This document shows positions 52,590-64,000 of a stretch of 64,000 nucleotides of DNA, one piece after another. The notes beneath the pieces were generated by a model, which searched no databases, was not told the origin of the DNA, and saw only the letters and a list, made by a program, of their open reading frames with translations. The first letter of the stretch is position 1. Each line of letters begins with the position of its first letter. Source of the DNA: Amaranthus tricolor (Eukaryota > Streptophyta > Magnoliopsida > Caryophyllales > Amaranthaceae); the NCBI RefSeq assembly GCF_026212465.1, contig NC_080061.1, forward strand, positions 21,193,695 through 21,257,694. Direction: 5' to 3'. A program made the translations under genes and the position numbers.

Positions 52590-55500
52590 TCATATTTCAA
52601 CGATCATTGATCCTTGTTCATTATGCATAAATTTATTCTTCATTGATTATTGATCCTTGTTCATTCTTCATCGTTCATTCTTCATGGATCATGGATCCTT
52701 GTACATTCTTCATCGTTCATTGTTCAATGATCTTTGATCCTTATCATTATTCGTCGTTCATTCTTCATTGATACATTGATCCTTGTTCATTATTCATCGT
52801 TCATTCTTCATTGATCATTGATCCTTGTTAATTCATCATCGTTCATTCTTCAATGATCATTGATCGTTGTTGATTCTTCATCGATCATTGTTAAAAGATC
52901 ATTGATCTTTGTTCATTATGCATCGATTCATTCTTCATTGATCATTGATCCTTGTTCATTCTTCATCGTTCATTCATCAACGATCATTGATCCTTGTTCA
53001 TTTTTCATCGATCATTGTTCAATGATCATTGATCCTTGTTCATTATTCATCGATCATTGTTCAATGATCATTTATCCTTGTTCATTCTTCAACGTTAATT
53101 CTTCAATGATCATCGATCCTTGTACATTCTTCATTGTTCATTCTTCAATGATCATTGATCCTTTTTCATTATTGATCGTTCATTCTTCAATGATCGTTGA
53201 TCGTTGTTGATTATTCATCGATCATTGTTCAACGATCATTGATCCTGGTTCATTATGCATCAATTTATTCTTCATTGATAATTGATCCTTGTTCATTTTT
53301 CATCGTTCATTCTTCAATGAGATTGATTCTTGTACATTCCTCATCGTTCTTTCGTTAATGGTCATTGGTCCTTGTTCATTATTCATCGTTCATTCTTCAT
53401 TGATCATTGATCCTTGTTCATTCTTAATCGTTCATTCTTCAATGATCATTGATCCTTGTTCATTATTCATCGATCATTGCTCAATGATGATTGATCCTTG
53501 TTCATTATTAATCATTCATTCCTCAATGATCAATTATCCTTGTACATACTTCATCGTTCATTCTTCATTGATCATTGATCCTTGTTAATTCTTCATCGTT
53601 TATTCTTCAATGATCATTGATCCTTTTAATTCTTCAACGCTCATTCTTCAATGATCATTGATCCTTGTTCATTATTCATCGTTCATTCTTCATTGATCAT
53701 TGATCCTTGTTCATTCTTCATCGTTCATTCTTCAATGATCATTGATCCTTGTTCATTCTTCATCGTTCATTCTTCAACGATCATTGATCCTTGTTCATTT
53801 TTCATCGATCATTGTTCAATGATCATTGATCCTTGTTCATTATTCATCGATCATTGTTCAATGATCATTCATCCTTATTCATTATTCATCGTTCATTCTT
53901 CAATGATCATTTATCCTTGTTCATTCTTCATCATTAATTCTTCAATGATCATTGATCGTTGTACATTCTTCATTGTTCATTCTTCAATGATCATTGATCC
54001 TTGTTCATTATTGATCGTTCATTCTTCATCGTTCATTCTTCAATGATCATTGATCGTTGTTGATTATTCATCGATCATTTTTCAACGATCATTGATCCTT
54101 GTTCATTATGCATAAATTTATTCTTCATTGATTATTGATCCTTGTTCATTCCTCATCGTTCATTCTTCATGGATCATGGATCCTTGTACATTCTTCATCG
54201 TTCATTGTTCAATGATCTTTGATCCTTATCATTATTCGTCGTTCATTCTTCATTGATACATTGATCCTTGTTCATTATTCATCGTTCATTCTTCAATGAT
54301 CATTGATCCTTGTTAATTCATCATCGTTCATTCTTCAATGATCATTGATCGTTGTTGATTCTTCATCGATCATTGTTAAAAGATCATTGATCCTTGTTCA
54401 TTATGCATCAATTCATTCTTCATTGATCTTTGATCCTTGTTCATTCCTCATCGTTCATTCTTCAATGATCATTGATCCTTGTTGATTATGGATCGATCAT
54501 TGTTCAACGATCATTGATCCTTGTTCGTTATGCATCAATTCATTCTTTATTGACTTTTAATCCTTGTTCATTCTTCATCGTTCATTCTTTATTGATCATG
54601 GATCCTTGTACATTCTTCATCGTTCATTCTTTAATGATCATTGATCCTTATCATTATTCATCTTTCATTCTGCATTAATCATTGATCCTTGTTCATTCTT
54701 CATCGTTCATTCTTCAATGATCATTGATCCTTGTTGATTATTCATCGATCATTGTTCAAGGATCATCGATCCTTGTTCATTATGCATAAATTCATTTTTC
54801 ATTGATCATTGATCCTTGTTCATTCTTCATCGTTCATTCTTTAATGATCATTGATCCTTGTACATTCTTCATCGTTTATTCTTCAATGATCATTGATCGT
54901 TTCTCATTTTTCATCGTTCATTCTTCATTGATCATTGATCCTTTTTCATTCTTCATCGTTCATTCTTCAATCATCCTTGATCCTTGTTCATTATTCATCA
55001 ATCATTGTTCAATGATCATTGATCCTTGTTCATTTTTCATCGTTCATTCTTCTATGATCATTGATTCTTGTACATTCTTCATCGTTTATTCGTCAATGGT
55101 CATTATTCCTTGTTCATTATTCATCGTTCATTCTTCATTGATCATTGATCCTTGTTCATTCTTAACCGTTCCTTCTTCAATGATCATTGATCCTTGTTCA
55201 TTATTCATCGATCATTGTTCAATGATGATTGATCCTTGTTCATTATTAATCATTCATTCCTCAATGATCATTGATCATTGTTCATTTTTCATCGTTCATT
55301 CTTCATTGATCATTGATCCTTGTTCATTCTTCATCGTTCATTCTTCAATTATCATTGATCCTTTTACATTCTTCAACGCTCATTCTTCAATGATCATTGA
55401 TCCTTGTTCATTATTCATCGTTCATTCTTCATTGATCATTGATCCTTGTTCATTCTTCATCGTTCATTCTTCAATGATCATTGATCCTTGTTCATTCTTC

Positions 55501-56233
55501 ATCGTTCATTCATCAACGATCATTGATCCTTGTTCATTTTTCATCGATCATTGTTCAATGATCATTGATCCTTGTTCATTATTCATCGATCATTGTTCAA
55601 TGATCATTTATCCTTGTTCATTCTTCATCGTTAATTCTTCAATGATCATTTATCCTTGTACATTCTTCATTGTTCATTCTTCAATGATCATTGATCCTTG
55701 TTCATTATTCATCGTTCATTCTTCATTGATCATTGATCTTTGTTCATTCTTCATCGTTCATTCTTTAATGATCATTGATCGTTGTTGATTATTCATCGAT
55801 CATTGTTCAACGATCATTGATCCTTGATTATTATGCATCTATTTATTCTTCATTGATTATTGATCCTTGTTAATTCTTCATCGTTCATTCTTCAATGATC
55901 ATTGATCCTTTTAATTCTTCAACGCTCATTCTTCAATGATCATTGATCCTTGTTCATTCTTCATCGTTCATTCTTCAACGATCATTGATCCTTGTTCATT
56001 TTTCATCGATCATTGTTCAATGATCATTGATCCTTGGTCATTATTCATCGATCATTGTTCAATGATCATTCATCCTTGTTCATTATTCATCGTTCATTCT
56101 TCAATGATCATTTATCCTTGTTCATTCTTCATCATTAATTCTTCAATGATCATTCATCCTTGTTCATTATTGATCGTTCATTCTTCATCGTTCATTCTTC
56201 AATGATCATTGATCGTTGTTGATTATTCATCGA
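52590..56233 (+). repeat. Compound HOR, copy 3 (3,644 bp)
   Basis: This unit is 14 bp shorter than copy 2 because the TCATCGTTCATTCT near 53,190 is missing. It shares the CCGTTCCTTC variant with copies 1-2 in its right part. In its left part it shares TGATCCTGGTTC, TTGTACATACTTC and TGATCTTTGTTCATTATGC with copies 4-5. Sharing in two directions makes it a mosaic of the two sides. Confidence 0.92.
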
Positions 56234-59200
56234 TCATATTTCAACGATCATTGATCCTTGTTCATTATGCATAAATTTATTCTTCATTGATTATTGATCC
56301 TTGTTCATTCTTCATCGTTCATTCTTCATGGATCATGGATCCTTGTACATTCTTCATCGTTCATTGTTCAATGATCTTTGATCCTTATCATTATTCGTCG
56401 TTCATTCTTCATTGATACATTGATCCTTGTTCATTATTCATCGTTCATTCTTCATTGATCATTGATCCTTGTTAATTCATCATCGTTCATTCTTCAATGA
56501 TCATTGATCGTTGTTGATTCTTCATCGATCATTGTTAAAAGATCATTGATCTTTGTTCATTATGCATCGATTCATTCTTCATTGATCATTGATCCTTGTT
56601 CATTCTTCATCGTTCATTCATCAACGATCATTGATCCTTGTTCATTTTTCATCGATCATTGTTCAATGATCATTGATCCTTGTTCATTATTCATCGATCA
56701 TTGTTCAATGATCATTTATCCTTGTTCATTCTTCAACGTTAATTCTTCAATGATCATCGATCCTTGTACATTCTTCATTGTTCATTCTTCAATGATCATT
56801 GATCCTTTTTCATTATTGATCGTTCATTCTTCAATGATCGTTGATCGTTGTTGATTATTCATCGATCATTGTTCAACGATCATTGATCCTGGTTCATTAT
56901 GCATCAATTTATTCTTCATTGATAATTGATCCTTGTTCATTTTTCATCGTTCATTCTTCAATGAGATTGATTCTTGTACATTCCTCATCGTTCTTTCGTT
57001 AATGGTCATTGGTCCTTGTTCATTATTCATCGTTCATTCTTCATTGATCATTGATCCTTGTTCATTCTTAATCGTTCATTCTTCAATGATCATTGATCCT
57101 TGTTCATTATTCATCGATCATTGCTCAATGATGATTGATCCTTGTTCATTATTAATCATTCATTCCTCAATGATCAATTATCCTTGTACATACTTCATCG
57201 TTCATTCTTCATTGATCATTGATCCTTGTTAATTCTTCATCGTTTATTCTTCAATGATCATTGATCCTTTTAATTCTTCAACGCTCATTCTTCAATGATC
57301 ATTGATCCTTGTTCATTATTCATCGTTCATTCTTCATTGATCATTGATCCTTGTTCATTCTTCATCGTTCATTCTTCAATGATCATTGATCCTTGTTCAT
57401 TCTTCATCGTTCATTCTTCAACGATCATTGATCCTTGTTCATTTTTCATCGATCATTGTTCAATGATCATTGATCCTTGTTCATTATTCATCGATCATTG
57501 TTCAATGATCATTCATCCTTATTCATTATTCATCGTTCATTCTTCAATGATCATTTATCCTTGTTCATTCTTCATCATTAATTCTTCAATGATCATTGAT
57601 CGTTGTACATTCTTCATTGTTCATTCTTCAATGATCATTGATCCTTGTTCATTATTGATCGTTCATTCTTCATCGTTCATTCTTCAATGATCATTGATCG
57701 TTGTTGATTATTCATCGATCATTTTTCAACGATCATTGATCCTTGTTCATTATGCATAAATTTATTCTTCATTGATTATTGATCCTTGTTCATTCCTCAT
57801 TGTTCATTCTTCATGGATCATGGATCCTTGTACATTCTTCATCATTCATTGTTCAATGATCTTTGATCCTTATCATTATTCGTCGTTCATTCTTCATTGA
57901 TACATTGATCCTTGTTCATTATTCATCGTTCATTCTTCAATGATCATTGATCCTTGTTAATTCATCATCGTTCATTCTTCAATGATCATTGATCGTTGTT
58001 GATTCTTCATCGATCATTGTTAAAAGATCATTGATCCTTGTTCATTATGCATCAATTCATTCTTCATTGATCTTTGATCCTTGTTCATTCCTCATCGTTC
58101 ATTCTTCAATGATCATTGATCCTTGTTGATTATGGATCGATCATTGTTCTACGATCATTGATCCTTGTTCATTATGCATCAATTCATTCTTCATTGACTT
58201 TTGATCCTTGTTCATTCTTCATCGTTCATTCTTTATTGATCATGGATCCTTGTACATTCTTCATCGTTCATTCTTTAATGATCATTGATCCTTATCATTA
58301 TTCATCTTTCATTCTGCATTAATCATTGATCCTTGTTCATTCTTCATCGTTCATTCTTCAATGATCATTGATCCTTGTTGATTATTCATCGATCATTGTT
58401 CAAAGATCATCGATCCTTGTTCATTATGCATAAATTCATTTTTCATTGATCATTGATCCTTGTTCATTCTTCATCGTTCATTCTTTAATGATCATTGATC
58501 CTTGTACATTCTTCATCGTTTATTCTTCAATGATCATTGATCGTTTCTCATTTTTCATCGTTCATTCTTCATTGATCATTGATCCTTTTTCATTCTTCAT
58601 CGTTCATTCTTCAATCATCCTTGATCCTTGTTCATTATTCATCAATCATTGTTCAATGATCATTGATCCTTGTTCATTTTTCATCGTTCATTCTTCTATG
58701 ATCATTGATTCTTGTACATTCTTCATCGTTTATTCGTCAATGGTCATTATTCCTTGTTCATTATTCATCGTTCATTCTTCATTGATCATTGATCCTTGTT
58801 CATTCTTAACCGTTCATTCTTCAATGATCATTGATCCTTGTTCATTATTCATCGATCATTGTTCAATGATGATTGATCCTTGTTCATTATTAATCATTCA
58901 TTCCTCAATGATCATTGATCATTGTTCATTTTTCATCGTTCATTCTTCATTGATCATTGATCCTTGTTCATTCTTCATCGTTCATTCTTCAATTATCATT
59001 GATCCTTTTACATTCTTCAACGCTCATTCTTCAATGATCATTGATCCTTGTTCATTATTCATCGTTCATTCTTCATTGATCATTGATCCTTGTTCATTCT
59101 TCATCGTTCATTCTTCAATGATCATTGATCCTTGTTCATTCTTCATCGTTCATTCATCAACGATCATTGATCCTTGTTCATTTTTCATCGATCATTGTTC

Positions 59201-59836
59201 AATGATCATTGATCCTTGTTCATTATTCATCGATCATTGTTCAATGATCATTTATCCTTGTTCATTCTTCATCGTTAATTCTTCAATGATCATTTATCCT
59301 TGTACATTCTTCATTGTTCATTCTTCAATGATCATTGATCCTTGTTCATTATTCATCGTTCATTCTTCATTGATCATTGATCTTTGTTCATTCTTCATCG
59401 TTCATTCTTTAATGATCATTGATCGTTGTTGATTATTCATCGATCATTGTTCAACGATCATTGATCCTTGATTATTATGCATCTATTTATTCTTCATTGA
59501 TTATTGATCCTTGTTAATTCTTCATCGTTCATTCTTCAATGATCATTGATCCTTGTTCATTCTTCATCGTTCATTCTTCAACGATCATTGATCCTTGTTC
59601 ATTTTTCATCGATCATTGTTCAATGATCATTGATCCTTGGTCATTATTCATCGATCATTGTTCAATGATCATTCATCCTTGTTCATTATTCATCGTTCAT
59701 TCTTCAATGATCATTTATCCTTGTTCATTCTTCATCATTAATTCTTCAATGATCATTCATCCTTGTTCATTATTGATCGTTCATTCTTCATCGTTCATTC
59801 TTCAATGATCATTGATCGTTGTTGATTATTCATCGA
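56234..59836 (+). repeat. Compound HOR, copy 4 (3,603 bp)
   Basis: This unit is 41 bp shorter than copy 3: the single TCCTTTTAATTC monomer (a 41-bp, one-base-short unit) is missing near 59,545. With copy 5 it shares TTCTACGATC (near 58,147 and 61,764), TTCATCATTCATTGTTC and CCTCATTGTTC. At the TTAACCGTTC word it has the common TTAACCGTTCATTC form, not CCTTC. Confidence 0.92.
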
Positions 59837-62800
59837 TCATATTTCAACGATCATTGATCCTTGTTCATTATGCATAAATTTATTCTTCATTGATTATTGA
59901 TCCTTGTTCATTCTTCATCGTTCATTCTTCATGGATCATGGATCCTTGTACATTCTTCATCGTTCATTGTTCAATGATCTTTGATCCTTATCATTATTCG
60001 TCGTTCATTCTTCATTGATACATTGATCCTTGTTCATTATTCATCGTTCATTCTTCATTGATCATTGATCCTTGTTAATTCATCATCGTTCATTCTTCAA
60101 TGATCATTGATCGTTGTTGATTCTTCATCGATCATTGTTAAAAGATCATTGATCTTTGTTCATTATGCATCGATTCATTCTTCATTGATCATTGATCCTT
60201 GTTCATTCTTCATCGTTCATTCATCAACGATCATTGATCCTTGTTCATTTTTCATCGATCATTGTTCAATGATCATTGATCCTTGTTCATTATTCATCGA
60301 TCATTGTTCAATGATCATTTATCCTTGTTCATTCTTCAACGTTAATTCTTCAATGATCATCGATCCTTGTACATTCTTCATTGTTCATTCTTCAATGATC
60401 ATTGATCCTTTTTCATTATTGATCGTTCATTCTTCATCGTTCATTCTTCAATGATCGTTGATCGTTGTTGATTATTCATCGATCATTGTTCAACGATCAT
60501 TGATCCTGGTTCATTATGCATCAATTTATTCTTCATTGATAATTGATCCTTGTTCATTTTTCATCGTTCATTCTTCAATGAGATTGATTCTTGTACATTC
60601 CTCATCGTTCTTTCGTTAATGGTCATTGGTCCTTGTTCATTATTCATCGTTCATTCTTCATTGATCATTGATCCTTGTTCATTCTTAATCGTTCATTCTT
60701 CAATGATCATTGATCCTTGTTCATTATTCATCGATCATTGCTCAATGATGATTGATCCTTGTTCATTATTAATCATTCATTCCTCAATGATCAATTATCC
60801 TTGTACATACTTCATCGTTCATTCTTCATTGATCATTGATCCTTGTTAATTCTTCATCGTTTATTCTTCAATGATCATTGATCCTTTTAATTCTTCAACG
60901 CTCATTCTTCAATGATCATTGATCCTTGTTCATTATTCATCGTTCATTCTTCATTGATCATTGATCCTTGTTCATTCTTCATCGTTCATTCTTCAATGAT
61001 CATTGATCCTTGTTCATTCTTCATCGTTCATTCTTCAACGATCATTGATCCTTGTTCATTTTTCATCGATCATTGTTCAATGATCATTGATCCTTGTTCA
61101 TTATTCATCGATCATTGTTCAATGATCATTCATCCTTATTCATTATTCATCGTTCATTCTTCAATGATCATTTATCCTTGTTCATTCTTCATCATTAATT
61201 CTTCAATGATCATTGATCGTTGTACATTCTTCATTGTTCATTCTTCAATGATCATTGATCCTTGTTCATTATTGATCGTTCATTCTTCATCGTTCATTCT
61301 TCAATGATCATTGATCGTTGTTGATTATTCATCGATCATTTTTCAACGATCATTGATCCTTGTTCATTATGCATAAATTTATTCTTCATTGATTATTGAT
61401 CCTTGTTCATTCCTCATTGTTCATTCTTCATGGATCATGGATCCTTGTACATTCTTCATCATTCATTGTTCAATGATCTTTGTTCCTTATCATTATTCGT
61501 CGTTCATTCTTCATTGATACATTGATCCTTGTTCATTATTCATCGTTCATTCTTCAATGATCATTGATCCTTGTTAATTCATCATCGTTCATTCTTCAAT
61601 GATCATTGATCGTTGTTGATTCTTCATCGATCATTGTTAAAAGATCATTGATCCTTGTTCATTATGCATCAATTCATTCTTCATTGATCTTTGATCCTTG
61701 TTCATTCCTCATCGTTCATTCTTCAATGATCATTGATCCTTGTTGATTATGGATCGATCATTGTTCTACGATCATTGATCCTTGTTCATTATGCATCAAT
61801 TCATTCTTCATTGACTTTTGATCCTTGTTCATTCTTCATCGTTCATTCTTTATTGATCATGGATCCTTGTACATTCTTCATCGTTCATTCTTTAATGATC
61901 ATTGATCCTTATCATTATTCATCTTTCATTCTGCATTAATCATTGATCCTTGTTCATTCTTCATCGTTCATTCTTCAATGATCATTGATCCTTGTTGATT
62001 ATTCATCGATCATTGTTCAAAGATCATCGATCCTTGTTCATTATGCATAAATTCATTCTTCATTGATCATTGATCCTTGTTCATTCTTCATCGTTCATTC
62101 TTTAATGATCATTGATCCTTGTACATTCTTCATCGTTTATTCTTCAATGATCATTGATCGTTTCTCATTTTTCATCGTTCATTCTTCATTGATCATTGAT
62201 CCTTTTTCATTCTTCATCGTTCATTCTTCAATCATCCTTGATCCTTGTTCATTATTCATCAATCATTGTTCAATGATCATTGATCCTTGTTCATTTTTCA
62301 TCGTTCATTCTTCTATGATCATTGATTCTTGTACATTCTTCATCGTTTATTCGTCAATGGTCATTATTCCTTGTTCATTATTCATCGTTCATTCTTCATT
62401 GATCATTGATCCTTGTTCATTCTTAACCGTGCATTCTTCAATGATCATTGATCCTTGTTCATTATTCATCGATCATTGTTCAATGATGATTGATCCTTGT
62501 TCATTATTAATCATTCATTCCTCAATGATCATTGATCCTTGTTCATTTTTCATCGTTCATTCTTCATTGATCATTGATCCTTGTTCATTCTTCATCGTTC
62601 ATTCTTCAATTATCATTGATCCTTTTACATTCTTCAACGCTCATTCTTCAATGATCTTTGATCCTTGTTCATTATTCATCGTTCATTCTTCATTGATCAT
62701 TGATCCTTGTTCATTCTTCATCGTTCATTCTTCAATGATCATTGATCCTTGTTCATTCTTCATCGTTCATTCATCAACGATCATTGATCCTTGTTCATTT

Positions 62801-63914
62801 TTCATCGATCATTGTTCAATGATCATTGATCCTTGTTCCTTATTCATCGATCATTGTTCAATGATCATTTATCCTTGTTCATTCTTCATCGTTAATTCTT
62901 CAATGATCATTTATCCTTGTACATTCTTCATTGTTCATTCTTCAATGATCATTGATCCTTGTTCATTATTCATCGTTCATTCTTCATTGATCATTGATCT
63001 TTGTTCATTCTTCATCGTTCATTCTTTAATGATCATTGATCGTTGTTGATTATTCATCGATCATTGTTCAACGATCATTGATCCTTGATTATTATGCATC
63101 TATTTATTCTTCATTGATTATTGATCCTTGTTAATTCTTCATCGTTCATTCTTCAATGATCATTGATCCTTTTAATTCTTCAACGCTCATTCTTCAATGA
63201 TCATTGATCCTTGTTCATTATTCATCGTTCATTCTTCATTGATCATTGATCCTTGTTCATTCTTCATCATTCATTCTTCAATGATCATTGATCCTTGTTC
63301 ATTCTTCATCGTTCATTCTTCAACGATCATTGATCCTTGTTCATTTTTCATCGATCATTGTTCAATGATCATTGATCCTTGGTCATTATTCATCGATCAT
63401 TGTTCAATGATCATTCATCCTTGTTCATTATTCATCGTTCATTCTTCAATGATCATTTATCCTTGTTCATTCTTCATCATTAATTCTTCAATGATCATTG
63501 ATCCTTGTACATTCTTCATTGTTCATTCTTCAATGATCATTCATCCTTGTTCATTATTCATCGTTCATTCTTCATTGATCATTGATCCTTGTTCATTCTT
63601 CATCATTCATTCTTCAATGATCATTGATCCTTGTTCATTCTTCATCGTTCATTCTTCAACGATCATTGATCCTTGTTCATTTTTCATCGATCATTGTTCA
63701 ATGATCATTGATCCTTGGTCATTATTCATCGATCATTGTTCAATGATCATTCATCCTTGTTCATTATTCATCGTTCATTCTTCAATGATCATTTATCCTT
63801 GTTCATTCTTCATCATTAATTCTTCAATGATCATTCATCCTTGTTCATTATTGATCGTTCATTCTTCATCGTTCATTCTTCAATGATCATTGATCGTTGT
63901 TGATTATTCATCGA
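59837..63914 (+). repeat. Compound HOR, copy 5 (4,078 bp)
   Basis: Compared with copy 4 this unit is 475 bp longer, and four events add up exactly: +14 bp (TCATCGTTCATTCT near 60,430), +41 bp (the TCCTTTTAATTC monomer near 63,165), +84 bp (two monomers near 63,210) and +336 bp (an eight-monomer tandem duplication near the end). Its private variants include CCGTGCATTC near 62,427 and TTGTTCCTTATTC near 61,482. A sixth copy begins at 63915 and leaves the window. Confidence 0.92.
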
Positions 63915-63936
63915 TCATATTTCAACGATCATTGAT
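63265..63936 (+). repeat. Local 336-bp (8-monomer) tandem duplication
   Basis: The variants TCTTCATCATTCATTC (63261 and 63597) and CTTGGTCATTATTC (GG at 63381 and 63717) recur at exactly 336 bp, eight monomers. No other copy of the compound HOR has this doubling, so it arose after the HOR was amplified. The exact edges cannot be placed because neighbouring monomers are alike. Confidence 0.85.
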
Positions 63937-64000
63937 CCTTGTTCATTATGCATAAATTTATTCTTCATTGATTATTGATCCTTGTTCATTCTTCATCGTT

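Larger units (their letters stand above)
1..64000 (+). repeat. Satellite array of 42-bp monomers, each six 7-bp words
   Basis: The whole window reads as head-to-tail 42-bp monomers in one orientation, without unique sequence. Positions 16-57 are a clean example: words 1 and 2 TCATTGA, word 3 TCCTTGT, word 4 TCATTCT, word 5 TCATCGT, word 6 TCATTCT. The main alternative has TCAATGA as word 1. Other common monomer types change words 4-6 to TCATTAT or TCATTTT, TCATCGA and TCATTGT, or word 2 to TCATTTA. The consensus has 8 A, 4 G, 10 C and 20 T, so GC is about 33% and the plus strand is pyrimidine-rich. The array starts before base 1 and continues past base 64000, so its true length is unknown. 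The class (satellite DNA with higher-order repeats) is clear. Chromosomal location, host and function are not shown. Confidence 0.97.

Noticed and set aside
2267..60454. Recurrent ~115-codon frames beginning MIVVDSSSII as a gene family
   Set aside because: They are the TTAAAAGA module read in a shifted frame. Their ends switch between ...SSFILQ and ...MIVDRC solely by presence or absence of the 14-bp segment.
1146..60849. Recurrent ~99-codon frames beginning MFIIHRSFFNEIDS as a conserved small-gene family
   Set aside because: They arise where the GAGATTGATT module loses one base, so the frame enters from another phase. Their conservation is that of the HOR DNA, including parts outside the frame.
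229..63886. About one hundred plus-strand open frames of 60-1,238 codons as protein genes
   Set aside because: All are readings of the same 42-bp repeat (14 residues per unit). They start and stop at repeat junctions, differ by frameshifts between otherwise matching copies, and have no distinct domain, start signal or gene-like ends.
1..64000. CRISPR array
   Set aside because: There are no unique spacers between repeats. The repeat is contiguous and every interval is the same degenerate 7-bp word.
1..64000. Telomeric repeat, since the word is 7 bp long
   Set aside because: TCATTNN lacks the G-rich strand pattern of known 7-bp telomeres (TTTAGGG type) on either strand.
1..64000. Iteron-type replication origin or plasmid partition site with dense GATC
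   Set aside because: Such iteron sets span at most a few kilobases beside a replication or partition gene. Here there are 64 kb of repeat and no gene.
1..64000. Genes on the minus strand
   Set aside because: All three minus frames of the consensus meet TGA within one 42-bp monomer, and no long minus frame exists.
1..64000. Transposon, IS, LTR, tRNA or rRNA remnants within the array
   Set aside because: I scanned for breaks in the 7-bp word pattern. All departures are one-base indels or point changes within words, with no foreign segment, terminal repeats or RNA gene pattern.
1..64000. Sequencing or assembly artefact producing low-complexity sequence
   Set aside because: Numerous private variants shared by specific HOR copies, and exact module arithmetic, indicate real evolved DNA. 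Only unit copy number remains doubtful.

Overview
The whole 64 kb window is one uninterrupted tandem-repeat (satellite) array. I find no gene, RNA gene, mobile element, CRISPR array or unique-sequence island in it. The basic unit is 42 bp. It is itself six degenerate 7-bp words of the form TCATTNN (for example positions 16-57: two TCATTGA, then TCCTTGT, TCATTCT, TCATCGT, TCATTCT). The array runs off both ends of the window. A multi-level satellite of this size points to a eukaryotic nuclear chromosome, in heterochromatin such as a pericentromeric, subtelomeric or B-chromosome block. The species cannot be told from the sequence, and no centromeric or telomeric role is shown.

Layout. 1-650 is a near copy of 28,586-29,235. 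From 651 to about 23.8 kb the array is built from short modules in changing combinations, giving higher-order repeats (HORs) with periods near 1,865, 1,492-1,506, 2,929-2,943, 757-1,122 and 1,331 bp. 23.8-30.6 kb is a mosaic of both neighbouring styles. 30.6-39.2 kb is a 924-bp (22-monomer) HOR nested in a 2,731-bp HOR. 39.2-44.3 kb carries two copies of a 1,596-bp (38-monomer) HOR. 44.3-64 kb holds five successive copies of a compound HOR of 4,204, 3,658, 3,644, 3,603 and 4,078 bp. That compound HOR fuses the early modules with the 924-bp block. Its length differences can be accounted for exactly by insertions and deletions of 462, 336, 84, 41 and 14 bp.

Open frames. Many plus-strand open frames, up to 1,238 codons, repeat a 14-residue unit (MIIDPCSFFIVHSS and variants). 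They follow from 42 being divisible by 3, with exactly one of six frames of the consensus free of stops. Breaks come from fixed +1/-1 base indels, 14-bp indels and a recurrent TGA at set places in the HORs. I see no sign of selection for coding and do not call any of them a gene.

The interest of the window is the hierarchy itself (7, then 42, then about 0.75-1.6 kb, then 2.7-4.2 kb), the 7-bp-quantised indels, the dense GATC-centred dyads, the strong strand asymmetry, and the marker variants that record stepwise and mosaic amplification.
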